The notes beneath the pieces are model-generated. The model did no database searches and was not told the origin of the DNA. It saw only the letters and a list, made by a program, of their open reading frames with translations. The position numbers and the translations under genes are program-made. Of a DNA stretch of 38,752 nt, positions 14,430-22,242 are shown piece after piece; positions within the stretch are counted from its first letter, which is position 1; the number at the start of each line of letters is the position of its first letter. Origin of the DNA: a virus; IMG/VR virus record IMGVR_UViG_3300025645_000176, positions 1 to 38,752 of that record; one strand, written 5' to 3'.

Positions 14430-15608
14430 ATGGCCAAGTTCACAGCAGCATACATCAAGACATTAGCCCCCCGTTTAACCCCCTATTTCGTCACTGAAAC
14501 AGACTCACCAGGTTTTAAGCTTAGAGTCTTACCTTCCGGCACACTTAGCTTCTACTTCATCAGCAAGTCTGAAAGCCTAAAACAATCAATTATCCTAGGT
14601 CGCTATCCTGAAGTTTCCATAGCATCTGCTAGAGAAATCTATCGATGCCTAAGAGACAAGTCACTATCGACTAAGAGAGACATCGACAGTATGAATCTGC
14701 TCTCAAATGGTGTAGATTCTGTCGAAACGGCTATTAGACGGTATGAACAGACCGCATTGACCTCCCTACGTGAAAAGACACAGCTTGACTATCGCGGACA
14801 TATCAAATTCCTCCGTAAATTCTTCTTAGAGACTAACTCCAGCACTTCAGCTATCAACGTAGTGTTCACTAGAGCTAATCTCCGCCCCTACATCAAGGAA
14901 ATAGCCCTTCGTCATCCCACTACGGCGAAGCAGAGAGCCGTTGTCCTGAACCGCATTATGGACCCCTACTTAGACTCAGGTGTTATCCTAGAAGACCCCC
15001 TAACACGTCTTAACATCAAAGGGGCCTGTAAGCCTCGTCAGCGCTTCCTAGACAAAGAGGAGCTACGGCTACTGTTCGCAGCAATGGCGACCTCTCAGGC
15101 TCACCCAGCGACGCTCAAAGCTATCCGCTTGCAACTGCTGACAGGTCTCCGCCCAGGGGAAGTATGTCGATTGCAGCGTAAGAACATCGTAGGAGCCTCT
15201 ATCAGCCTCCTGGGGAGTGAAACGAAGTCTAAGCAGCCATTGATGCTTCCTTTGTCTTCCGTCGCTCTCAGCCTCTTACAGGAGCTTACAGAGCCTACTG
15301 GTAAGTCCCAGTATCTACTAAGCACTGACCGTCGCTTTCGGCACCAGCTTTCCCTAGCGACTGTCGAGCAGTGTCTAGAGCGTCTCTGTGTAAGAAGCGG
15401 GATACCTCATGCCACTCCTCATGATCTGCGACGAACAGTAGCAACACACCTAGGTGCTTTGAAGCATAACTCTGCTGTCATCGATGCCGTTTTAAACCAT
15501 GCCCCAGTGGGTGTTACGCAGCGTCACTACAATCACTACGACCATGCGGAAGAGAAGGCCCTAGCCATGGGGGCTGTAGAGGACTTAATGACCTCATTAG
15601 GCCTCTAA
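14430..15608 (+). CDS. int: Tyrosine recombinase integrase (P4-like)
   Basis: A 392-residue site-specific recombinase. The N-terminus (KFTAAYIKTLAPRLTPYFVT, LGRYPEVSIASAREIYRCLR) is the arm-binding domain found in P4-type integrases. A core-binding domain covers about residues 95-195. The catalytic domain shows the full set: R in LLTGLRPGE (about 241), K in SETKSKQ, HDLRR (about 331-335), H in VLNHAPVGVTQRHYNHYD and the nucleophile Tyr in that same stretch. It should exchange strands within the tRNA-Thr-like attP just upstream. P4-type enzymes commonly use tRNA 3' ends. Integrase genes occur in a minority of T7-like phages. No separate excisionase was identified; the MarR-like protein or a small gene could do that job. 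Confidence 0.93.
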   Translation: MAKFTAAYIKTLAPRLTPYFVTETDSPGFKLRVLPSGTLSFYFISKSESLKQSIILGRYPEVSIASAREIYRCLRDKSLSTKRDIDSMNLLSNGVDSVETAIRRYEQTALTSLREKTQLDYRGHIKFLRKFFLETNSSTSAINVVFTRANLRPYIKEIALRHPTTAKQRAVVLNRIMDPYLDSGVILEDPLTRLNIKGACKPRQRFLDKEELRLLFAAMATSQAHPATLKAIRLQLLTGLRPGEVCRLQRKNIVGASISLLGSETKSKQPLMLPLSSVALSLLQELTEPTGKSQYLLSTDRRFRHQLSLATVEQCLERLCVRSGIPHATPHDLRRTVATHLGALKHNSAVIDAVLNHAPVGVTQRHYNHYDHAEEKALAMGAVEDLMTSLGL

Positions 15609-15631
15609 AATCCTTATGAGAGGGAGTATAG
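15609..15631 (+). promoter_or_regulatory. Predicted phage RNA polymerase promoter, rightward copy
   Basis: AATCC followed by TTATGAGAGGGAGTATAG, an exact inverted copy of the 23-bp element at 12626-12648. The predicted start is G 15631, 129 bases before the RNA polymerase gene. If correct, the polymerase transcribes its own gene and everything downstream to 28488. It starts one base after the integrase stop. Confidence 0.7.
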
Positions 15632-15669
15632 ACCTACCAGAGCAAATTGATTTCTTATAGATAACTACC

Positions 15670-15724
15670 AGTCTGCTAAAGGCGGACTTTAAACGCCCTC
15701 CCTGTTCGGTAGCGACAGTGGGGG
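15670..15724 (+). promoter_or_regulatory. Leader stem-loops ahead of the RNA polymerase gene
   Basis: AGTCTGC pairs with GCGGACT (15670-15688, loop TAAAG), followed by TTTAAA, and a second possible stem pairs CCCTGT with ACAG-T-GGGG. They lie between the phage promoter and the RNA polymerase start, so they could act as an attenuator or RNase III site; no strong U-run follows. Confidence 0.35.
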
Positions 15725-15759
15725 ATTACTATGTGTAATTATGATCGGAGTAGTACTGA

Positions 15760-18234
15760 ATGCGATTAACCAATAGCATGAGTGAACAGTTGAGCCTAGA
15801 GACCTGGACCTTGGAGACAAGAGCAGACCACTTAGAGAAGAGCCTATCTAGCAGAGGCGTCTTCGCCCTTGGTGGAGCGAGTGACCTCTTCGGAGATGAG
15901 CTGACAGCCCTTACAGAGACTATCCGAGCCTGGTGTAAAGCTGAGTCAATCAAGCGAGGACAGAAGCATGTTATCTATAAGATGCTTCAGAGCCTTAAGT
16001 ACGACGAAGTAGCTGGTATCGTCGTTAAAACGGTAATTACTAAGGTGTCTGGTAAGGATATGGCCGGTCTTTCCCGCCAGTCGTTGGCCGCTTCTATAGC
16101 TAATTCGTTGCAAAGTCACGTTGCTTATAGCGTTTTAGTGCAGAAAGACGAGAGATTGGCGCAGAAGCTAGCATTTGCCGCCAAAGCAGCGGCGGTCCCT
16201 CAACGCTCCAGGATAGAGCTAGAGATACGCAAAGCCGCGCAGCGTCTGGTTATTAAGGACTGCGGGGATACATTAGGGGCGCTCCTGGGCATCTCCAGCT
16301 CCCCAGCAGAGACAAAACACTACCTACTTCAGGTAGGTCACGCTCTATTAGCGCTCTATGCAACTACCTCTACTCTGTTCACTGAGCAGTACCGAGGCCA
16401 TAAGGACGTTATCCTAGTCAAACCTGCCGATTCCTTCCGAAGCTTTGTGCAGAAGCTGGCAACCGAACAGTTCGCAAGAGCAACAATCGCTCGGTTACCT
16501 ATGGTCGTCGAGCCGTTACCTTGGGACGGTGTGGAAGGTGGCGGTTACCTACTACCGACTTCACGCTACTCACTGATACAAGCACGCTCTGCTAACGCTC
16601 AACAGCAGCTCAATGCCCAGGAGATGCCTGCGTTCTATAACTCCATCAATGCCCTACAAGGGACTAAGTGGTCTGTAAACCGCTCCATCGCCTATGTCTA
16701 TCTACAGCTACTGCGTCAGGATGAAGGCGTTGCTGGGCTTCCTGTGCGGCTTACCAAGAGAGCTGTAGTCCCTTACCTTCCTTGGACAGGGACAGGAATG
16801 GACCATGCTGAGATAGAAGCGTACAAGGAGGCTCATCCTGAAGAGATGCAGGCCCTTAACAAATCAAGAAGAGAAGCACGAGCCACTAACGAGAAGAACT
16901 TAGCGTCGATGGTCCTGGAACAACAGAGACTGGGCGTCCTAAACATCATGAGAAAGTTTGACCACTTCTACTTCCCTTACTTCGCTGACTTTCGGGGTCG
17001 GATCTATGCTGCTGCTACTGTCGGCATCCTCTCCCCTCAAGGTGACGACATCAGCAAAGCACTCCTTCGCTTTGCGGAAGGCAAGCCGATTGGAGAGACA
17101 GGTGCCTTATGGCTAGGTCGCCACGTCTGTGGAACCTGGGGCAACGATAAGACTACTCAGATGAATAAAGACCTATGGGTTGAGTTCAACAGGGACTGGC
17201 TCGTCGCTTGCGCCCGAGACCCACTTAAGAATCGTGAGTGGATGAAAGCTGATAAGCCCTTCCAGTTCCTTGCCGCTATCATTGAGTACGCAGGTTATCT
17301 CGCAGAAGGTCCAGGCTTCGTCAGCCATCTTCCGATCAGCCAGGATGGCTCTTGCTCAGGTCTGCAACACTACGCCGCTATGCTTAGAGACGCTAAGATG
17401 GCAGCCAGTGTCAACGTGAGCCCCTCAGAGGAGCCTCAGGACATCTACAGCGTCGTTCTAGCCGCTTGCCATGCACTTGCTAAGGGTGACACTCAATCGT
17501 TCAAGGAGGAGGCTCTCAGTCGCTTGATCAGGAAGACGATTAAGCAGCCGGTCATGACGACGGCTTATGGCGTTTCCGATGGTGGGGTCCGCAAGCAGCT
17601 GCGGGTCAACATTAAGAAGCTGGTGGACAAAGGGGTAATGAAGGACTTTAAGGACAAGGAGGATTCCGCCCAATGTATTGGTTATCTCACGAGCTTGATT
17701 GCTAGAGCGAAGGGAACGGAGCTAACAGCAGCAATGGATGCTATGGCATGGATGGGAAAAGTGTGTGAGGAAGCTATCGATACAGACACTCCGATCTCCT
17801 GGGTCACCCCTGTCGGGTTCAAGGTAATCCCAGATTATAAGAAGGCGGGAACCAACAAAATCACATTCACATGCAACGGGCTTAAGCAGGAGATGCTCGT
17901 TCAAAAAGGGACTTCTCAGATTGACCGGAAGGCACACGTCCAGTCAATAGCCCCTAACTTCCTACACTCACTCGACGCCGCAGCATTGCAGCTAACCGTA
18001 GACTCTATGCGTGATAAGGGTTTCAAGGCATTTGCTATGATACATGACGACTTCGCTGTCCACGCTTGCGACACCGAGTTACTCAACAAGGTGCTAAGAG
18101 AGGAGTTCGTAAACCTGTATCAAGAGGACGTCTTACAGAACCTGGCAGATGGCCTTAGGGTGCCCCTGTTGGCTCCGAAGAGAGGCACGCTGGATCTAGA
18201 AGGAGTGAAGGATAGTCGCTATTTTTTCGCCTAG
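15760..18234 (+). CDS. Phage single-subunit DNA-directed RNA polymerase
   Basis: An 824-residue T7-type polymerase (T7 gp1 is 883). Key motifs are clear: DFRGRIYAAATVGIL (about residue 410), the first catalytic Asp in LPISQDGSCSGLQHYAAMLR (about 527), the O-helix region RKTIKQPVMTTAYGVSDGG with its Lys and Tyr (about 590-605), the APNFLHSLDAA segment, and the second catalytic Asp in FAMIHDDFAVHACD (about 761). It transcribes phage genes from its own short promoters. The likely ones are the three CTTATGAGAGGGAGTATAG elements; one lies directly upstream, suggesting positive feedback. GGAG lies about 11 bases before ATG 15760; ATG 15778 is a second possible start. In T7 this gene is read from host promoters, and a host promoter for the MarR-integrase transcript may serve here at first. 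Confidence 0.96.
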   Translation: MRLTNSMSEQLSLETWTLETRADHLEKSLSSRGVFALGGASDLFGDELTALTETIRAWCKAESIKRGQKHVIYKMLQSLKYDEVAGIVVKTVITKVSGKDMAGLSRQSLAASIANSLQSHVAYSVLVQKDERLAQKLAFAAKAAAVPQRSRIELEIRKAAQRLVIKDCGDTLGALLGISSSPAETKHYLLQVGHALLALYATTSTLFTEQYRGHKDVILVKPADSFRSFVQKLATEQFARATIARLPMVVEPLPWDGVEGGGYLLPTSRYSLIQARSANAQQQLNAQEMPAFYNSINALQGTKWSVNRSIAYVYLQLLRQDEGVAGLPVRLTKRAVVPYLPWTGTGMDHAEIEAYKEAHPEEMQALNKSRREARATNEKNLASMVLEQQRLGVLNIMRKFDHFYFPYFADFRGRIYAAATVGILSPQGDDISKALLRFAEGKPIGETGALWLGRHVCGTWGNDKTTQMNKDLWVEFNRDWLVACARDPLKNREWMKADKPFQFLAAIIEYAGYLAEGPGFVSHLPISQDGSCSGLQHYAAMLRDAKMAASVNVSPSEEPQDIYSVVLAACHALAKGDTQSFKEEALSRLIRKTIKQPVMTTAYGVSDGGVRKQLRVNIKKLVDKGVMKDFKDKEDSAQCIGYLTSLIARAKGTELTAAMDAMAWMGKVCEEAIDTDTPISWVTPVGFKVIPDYKKAGTNKITFTCNGLKQEMLVQKGTSQIDRKAHVQSIAPNFLHSLDAAALQLTVDSMRDKGFKAFAMIHDDFAVHACDTELLNKVLREEFVNLYQEDVLQNLADGLRVPLLAPKRGTLDLEGVKDSRYFFA

Positions 18235-18342
18235 TCATGATCGTACAGTTGAGTTCGATCGGAAGAGTACGTGAAATAAACTAACGGACAGCAGTCCACA
18301 AGGAAGGAGCATCCCGCTCTTTCAGAACACAGGGGAACCTGT

Positions 18343-18603
18343 ATGCAATTGGAGGATACATCTCTACTAATTAGGTCCGCGATGGAGACTGGCATCTTCA
18401 TCCAAGACTCGCACCCACACGAGGCACCTGAAGGCGCTGAGTATTACTTTGAGGAAGAAGGATATGAATGGACACAAGGCGAAGATGTTACGACGGATGG
18501 TCAGAGAGATGGATTACCCGAAGACCACCGAATATACCGTGAAGGAGACAAAAACTATGTTGATCCCGACGCCTGGGCAATGGAGACCCGTCCCCTTCGT
18601 TAA
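18343..18603 (+). CDS. Small acidic hypothetical protein (86 residues)
   Basis: ATG 18343 follows AGGGGAA by about 6 bases. The protein is strongly acidic, with clusters such as APEGAEYYFEEEGYEWTQGE and GDKNYVDPDAWAMETRPLR, and has no membrane segment. It lies between RNA polymerase and SSB, the T7 region of small host-takeover genes (1.1-2). A DNA-mimic or host-RNA-polymerase inhibitor like T7 gp2 is possible from charge and place, but no similarity is visible. A second gene is nested in another frame over its last part. Confidence 0.6.
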   Translation: MQLEDTSLLIRSAMETGIFIQDSHPHEAPEGAEYYFEEEGYEWTQGEDVTTDGQRDGLPEDHRIYREGDKNYVDPDAWAMETRPLR

Positions 18604-18679
18604 GACAACTTTAATGATGCAACCCTGCGAACGTCTTGGAAACAAGATGATGAAGAAACTATACCTGGAGAAAAACTGA
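18557..18679 (+). CDS. Nested 40-residue protein overlapping two neighbours
   Basis: ATG 18557 has AAGGAG with an 8-base gap, one of the better ribosome sites nearby, and the stop overlaps the SSB start (TGATG). The frame stays open further upstream to 18449, but without an equally good start. The product MLIPTPGQWRPVPFVKTTLM... is basic and ends KKLYLEKN. It would fill the otherwise uncovered 75 bases between the preceding gene and SSB and couple translation to SSB. Unknown family; plausible but unproven. Confidence 0.5.
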   Translation: MLIPTPGQWRPVPFVKTTLMMQPCERLGNKMMKKLYLEKN

Positions 18680-19344
18680 TGGCTGAATTTAAGCGTGTAA
18701 AACTAGAGAAGATCGTAACCCCTGTTGCTGTTGCTGTATGGCCTTGGCTTAACAAGCCGGACACCAAGTTTAATACGGATGGTGAGTACCGTGTGAAGCT
18801 GAAGCTGAATAAGGACGATGACGCCACCTTCCTTGCTACCTTAGAGAAAAAAGCCGATGAGGCTTATGAGGCTGCGATTGCAGAGATGAATGAGAAGGGC
18901 GGTAAGTTCAAGGCGACAGCGAAGGAGATGAAGAAGCACGTCCCTATCGAGCCAGAGTATGACGAAGAAGGCGATGAGACTGGATTCGTCTTTATCACGG
19001 TCAAAGCGAAGGCTTCGGGCACCACTAAGGAAGGCAAGAAGTGGGAACGGAAGTTGAACATCTTCGATGCTAAAGCCGTTGCTATGAAGAACCCCCCAGC
19101 CATCTATGGCGGCAGCCTTCTTAAAGTAGAAGCAGAGATAAGTCCTTTCTCAATGCCCGCGACTAAAACCGCAGGTATCAGCCTCCGTATTAATGCCATC
19201 CAAGTACTTGAACTCTCTTCCGGCTCTGGTGGTGGCACTGCCTCATCTCATGGGTTTGGTGTGGAAGACGATTACGAAGGCCTTAAAGAAGTCGAAGTGC
19301 CTACCGAGATCTTTGAGGACATCGATGAAGATGGTGACTTCTAA
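18679..19344 (+). CDS. Single-stranded DNA-binding protein, T7 gp2.5-like
   Basis: A 221-residue protein following T7 gp2.5 in order and composition. DGEYRVKLKLNKDD and EKKADEAYEAAIAEM parallel the gp2.5 start, GGSLLKVEAEISPFSMPATK followed by INAIQVLEL parallels its OB-fold end, and the acidic tail finishes EDIDEDGDF, the same last five residues (DEDGDF type) as gp2.5, where the final Phe matters for contacts with polymerase and helicase. It coats single strands at the replication fork and aids annealing. The gene sits directly before the resolvase, as in T7 (2.5, 3). The ATG overlaps the stop of the nested gene. Confidence 0.88.
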   Translation: MAEFKRVKLEKIVTPVAVAVWPWLNKPDTKFNTDGEYRVKLKLNKDDDATFLATLEKKADEAYEAAIAEMNEKGGKFKATAKEMKKHVPIEPEYDEEGDETGFVFITVKAKASGTTKEGKKWERKLNIFDAKAVAMKNPPAIYGGSLLKVEAEISPFSMPATKTAGISLRINAIQVLELSSGSGGGTASSHGFGVEDDYEGLKEVEVPTEIFEDIDEDGDF

Positions 19345-19723
19345 GTTTCCCGACACGATAACCCCCTGCATTACTCTCAAGCTCCCCTGGCCACCTTCAG
19401 TCAACAACTACTACGGACGAACACGAACAGGCTCTGTCTTCATTAAGAAAGAAGGCAAGGTCTTTCGTGAGACTGTCGTAGCAGCACTGGCTGAGTTCGT
19501 TCGAGACCGAGAGCCGTTGACTCAGCGGCTTCAGGTTTGGATAGAGGCCTACCCTCCTGACCGACGACGACGAGACCTCGATAACATCCGCAAGGCGCTG
19601 TTTGATGCGCTGACTCATGCTCGTATCTATGAAGATGACTGTCTGATAGATGACGATCGATGTGTTCGCGGTGAGGTCTCTAAGCCAGGTTTCGTGAGAG
19701 TCCACATTGGGATTATGCCTTGA
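19325..19723 (+). CDS. RusA-like Holliday junction resolvase
   Basis: A 132-residue protein with RusA signatures: LPWPPSVNNYYGRTRTG near the start, and RRRDLDNIRKALFDALTHA followed by YEDDCLIDDDRC, which carries the conserved acidic residues and Lys for metal-dependent cleavage of four-way junctions. Start ATG 19325 follows GAGGA by 5 bases; ATG 19331 is an alternative. It overlaps the end of the SSB gene in another frame. It occupies the slot of T7 gene 3 (endonuclease I, also a junction resolvase) but is an unrelated fold, so one resolvase replaced another while gene order stayed. It probably debranches DNA before packaging and may help degrade host DNA. Confidence 0.85.
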   Translation: MKMVTSKFPDTITPCITLKLPWPPSVNNYYGRTRTGSVFIKKEGKVFRETVVAALAEFVRDREPLTQRLQVWIEAYPPDRRRRDLDNIRKALFDALTHARIYEDDCLIDDDRCVRGEVSKPGFVRVHIGIMP

Positions 19724-19730
19724 TCAATTA

Positions 19731-19746
19731 GAGCCCTTCGGGGCTT
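19731..19746 (+). promoter_or_regulatory. UUCG-capped hairpin between resolvase and next gene
   Basis: GAGCCC pairs with GGGCTT around a TTCG loop, a very stable tetraloop. ATAACGG follows, not a U-run, so it is more likely an RNA-processing or stability element than a full terminator. The next ribosome site, GGAG, lies about 6 bases downstream. Confidence 0.5.
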
Positions 19747-19761
19747 ATAACGGAGATCGAA

Positions 19762-19992
19762 ATGAAAACACTTACATGGTCCGACATCACCACTCTTACT
19801 ACCAAAGATGCTGGCGGTCGCTGGCAAGTCAACCCAGGCTCGATTGCTGAGAAGTACATCAACGCTGGCGTTTATAAAGAGCCAACGAGAGCCTATCCGC
19901 ATAGCTACACACGAGTGCTTAGAACTCCACGCTTCTCTGCATACGTTGCGCGACATGACATCACTATGGCACGAGGCTTCGGCCTGACTTAA
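19762..19992 (+). CDS. Hypothetical protein (76 residues)
   Basis: ATG 19762 follows GGAG by about 7 bases. The protein (MKTLTWSDITTLTTKDAGGR...) is basic in its second half, with Arg/Tyr/His-rich TRAYPHSYTRVLRTPRF, which may bind nucleic acid. It lies between the resolvase and the lysozyme-like gene, where T7 carries the short genes 3.x. I recognise no family and no cysteine or metal motifs. Confidence 0.65.
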   Translation: MKTLTWSDITTLTTKDAGGRWQVNPGSIAEKYINAGVYKEPTRAYPHSYTRVLRTPRFSAYVARHDITMARGFGLT

Positions 19993-20007
19993 ATAAAGGA
20001 TTATTAA

Positions 20008-20442
20008 ATGAAACGTAAGCTAAAGAATGCTTCGTTCCTCATCGTCTCCTGCACCAACACCCCCGCAACAAGCACATTCGATCTAGAGCATTTCAGAGCC
20101 GCACGGCTTAAAGAAGGCTTTAGCGATACCGGCTGGCACTACATCATCACTAGAGATGGCGGGGCGTACGCTGACTGTCCTTTGGATGAAGTAGGCACGC
20201 ATACACAAGGCCGTGACAGCGTAAGCGTTGGCGTCTTGTTAGAGGGCGGAGCAGGAGCAGATGGCAAGGTAGAAGCAAACTATACAGCAGCGCAATACGC
20301 GACTCTTAACATCCTGCTGTGGAATGTAAAACAGGTACACCCGCTAATTAATCCTATTGGTCTACATGACGTGAACCCCACGGCTAAACCTCACTTTAAC
20401 GTACTAGATTTCTTTGGAGAACATTATGACAACCCAAGCTGA
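20008..20442 (+). CDS. Inactive T7-lysozyme homologue (pseudo-amidase) in the gene 3.5 position
   Basis: A 144-residue protein with the amidase_2 / T7 lysozyme layout. Compared with the intact paralogue at 27147, the zinc ligands and catalytic residues are gone: FLIVSC has Ser14 in place of the first His, GWHY has Trp43 for the catalytic Tyr, and GLHDVNPTAKPHF replaces GHCDLDSGKTCPNF, so the second His, the Lys and the Cys ligand are not in place (His120 is one position off). The fold core (VSVGVLLEG) is kept. T7 lysozyme also binds and inhibits T7 RNA polymerase, and this gene has exactly the 3.5 slot, between resolvase and primase-helicase. The likely role is RNA polymerase control without cell-wall cleavage. 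AAGGA precedes the ATG. Confidence 0.8.
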   Translation: MKRKLKNASFLIVSCTNTPATSTFDLEHFRAARLKEGFSDTGWHYIITRDGGAYADCPLDEVGTHTQGRDSVSVGVLLEGGAGADGKVEANYTAAQYATLNILLWNVKQVHPLINPIGLHDVNPTAKPHFNVLDFFGEHYDNPS

Positions 20443-20653
20443 ACAGATTATAAGTCACTTCATAAAGCGTCCGCATATCACAGCGTCGGAAGCTATCTCT
20501 CTCTACGGCATCACACGTCTTGCTTCAGTGATTGAACGTCTACGTGCTGATGGTCTTAAAGTAATCCCCGTCTATAAGAAGGGAGTTCGTTGCACTCGTT
20601 ACGCGGAGTATCACATCGATGAGTCAACAAGAGAGCAGCTTCTTACAGCATGA
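20426..20653 (+). CDS. Small helix-turn-helix protein
   Basis: A 75-residue protein; ATG 20426 has GGAGA 5-6 bases upstream and overlaps the end of the previous gene, while a TTG four codons earlier is less likely. The sequence HFIKRPHITASEAISLYGIT, followed by RLASVIERLRADGLKVIP, is a good helix-turn-helix with a basic wing (VYKKGVRCTRYAEYHI), like short phage DNA-binding proteins of the HTH_39 type. Its end overlaps the primase-helicase start. It may regulate transcription or assist replication initiation. Confidence 0.7.
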   Translation: MTTQAEQIISHFIKRPHITASEAISLYGITRLASVIERLRADGLKVIPVYKKGVRCTRYAEYHIDESTREQLLTA

Positions 20654-22232
20654 GCCTTGCCTAGCGTGCGGAAGCACCGATGCAAATTCCCGCTACACCG
20701 ATAACCATACCTACTGCTTCAACTGCAACAACCATGTCCACGGAGACTCTTCCGCCCCCGTCCCTTATAAGGCCCCCAAGATGATAGATCTAATCCCTAA
20801 TGGGGAATATAAAGCGCTCCCGTCTCGGGGCCTTAAAGAAGAGACGCTGAAGAAGATGAGGTACTCGGTCGGAACCTATAGTGGGCAAGCAGCTCACATA
20901 GTGAACATCCCGAACCAGGATGGCGAAGTCGTCGCTCAAAAGATTAGGCTCCCAGGTAAAGTCTTTAAGACACTAGGTGACTCGAAGTCGATGGGCATGG
21001 TCTTCCAGAACATCTGGACTGCTGGTGGTCTTAAGTTAATCATTACAGAAGGCGAGCTGGATGCCTTAAGTGTGTCTCAGGCTCAGGGTAATAAGTACCC
21101 GGTAATCTCACTCCCAAATGGCTCTAGCAATCTCAAGCCGGTCACAGCTAGTTACGATTACATCAACAGCTTCGATGAAATTGTAATCATGTTCGACATG
21201 GATGCGCCTGGGAAAGAAGCTGCAATTAAAGTGGCTTCAATGTTTGGACCGAAGGCTCGGATAGCTCGTCTTATCCATAAGGATGCCAACGAAGAACTTC
21301 TCAAGGAAGGTGCCCAAGCGATTGTTAAAGCGATCTGGAATGCGGAACCGTACCGTCCAGATGGTGTCATCACCTTAAGCTCCATCAAAGAAAAGCTAAA
21401 GGCTCCAGTCACCTATGGACTGCCTTGGATCTACCCCAAGCTTACTAAGCTGACTTACGGACGTCGGCCAGGGGAGCTGATATTCATCGGCGCTGGGTCA
21501 GGTATAGGCAAGACTGACTTCCTCATGCAGCAAGCGAGTGCGGACATCATGTTCGGCCACTCAGTCGCTATGTTCTTCTTAGAGTCATCTGTAGTGGACA
21601 CAGGGAAACGTCTCGCAGGTAAGTATGCGAAGAAGCGCTTCCACGTTCCCGATGCTGGATGGACAGCAGACGAGCTGGACAATGCTGTCGATGACCTAAC
21701 GGGACAAGCAGGCGTCTTCCTGTATGACCATTGGGGTTCTAAAGACTGGGACACTATCCGCGACAACATTCGATTCCTCGCCACTACTTCTGATGTTAAG
21801 CACGTCTACGTCGACCACCTGACCGCTCTAGTAGCACACGCTGTCGATGAACGACGAGAGATCGAACGTATCACAGCAGAGATGGCTTCTCTCGCTGAAG
21901 AGCTGCACATCTACCTCTATGTCGTAAGTCACTTAGCGACACCGGAAGGGGCTCCTCATGAAGAAGGCGGCCAGGTCAGAGCAAAGCATTTCAAAGGAAG
22001 TCGATCGATCATCTATTGGGCTCACTTCATGTTCGGCTTAGAGCGAAACACTCAGGCAGAGGACATCGATGAGCGACATACGACGACGTTCAGAATACTG
22101 AAGGACCGTTATACAGGACAGTCAACGGGCGAGACATTTGCTCTTGGCTACTCCGTCGACGAAGGGACTCTATACGAGCAAGAAGATCAACAAGACGACA
22201 ATCCGTTTGATTCGGGTGAAGACTCATTTTAG
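20619..22232 (+). CDS. Bifunctional DNA primase-helicase, T7 gp4-like
   Basis: A 537-residue replicative protein (T7 gp4 is 566). The N-terminal zinc ribbon has Cys14, Cys17, Cys33 and Cys36 (CLACGSTDANSRYTDNHTYC). The TOPRIM primase core has LIITEGELDALSV (about 143) and EIVIMFDMDAPGKEAA (about 190). The hexameric helicase domain has Walker A FIGAGSGIGKTDFLMQQ (about 290) and Walker B VKHVYVDHLTAL (about 390). It unwinds the fork and lays down primers for the phage polymerase encoded downstream. The zinc domain implies full primase activity, not a helicase-only form. The start overlaps the preceding gene's end. Confidence 0.94.
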   Translation: MSQQESSFLQHEPCLACGSTDANSRYTDNHTYCFNCNNHVHGDSSAPVPYKAPKMIDLIPNGEYKALPSRGLKEETLKKMRYSVGTYSGQAAHIVNIPNQDGEVVAQKIRLPGKVFKTLGDSKSMGMVFQNIWTAGGLKLIITEGELDALSVSQAQGNKYPVISLPNGSSNLKPVTASYDYINSFDEIVIMFDMDAPGKEAAIKVASMFGPKARIARLIHKDANEELLKEGAQAIVKAIWNAEPYRPDGVITLSSIKEKLKAPVTYGLPWIYPKLTKLTYGRRPGELIFIGAGSGIGKTDFLMQQASADIMFGHSVAMFFLESSVVDTGKRLAGKYAKKRFHVPDAGWTADELDNAVDDLTGQAGVFLYDHWGSKDWDTIRDNIRFLATTSDVKHVYVDHLTALVAHAVDERREIERITAEMASLAEELHIYLYVVSHLATPEGAPHEEGGQVRAKHFKGSRSIIYWAHFMFGLERNTQAEDIDERHTTTFRILKDRYTGQSTGETFALGYSVDEGTLYEQEDQQDDNPFDSGEDSF

Positions 22233-22242
22233 GAGATTAATT

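Noticed and set aside
18449-18556. Longer form of the nested gene before SSB
   Set aside because: The frame is open but the starts here lack ribosome sites and overlap the acidic protein gene entirely. Only the part from 18557 is kept.
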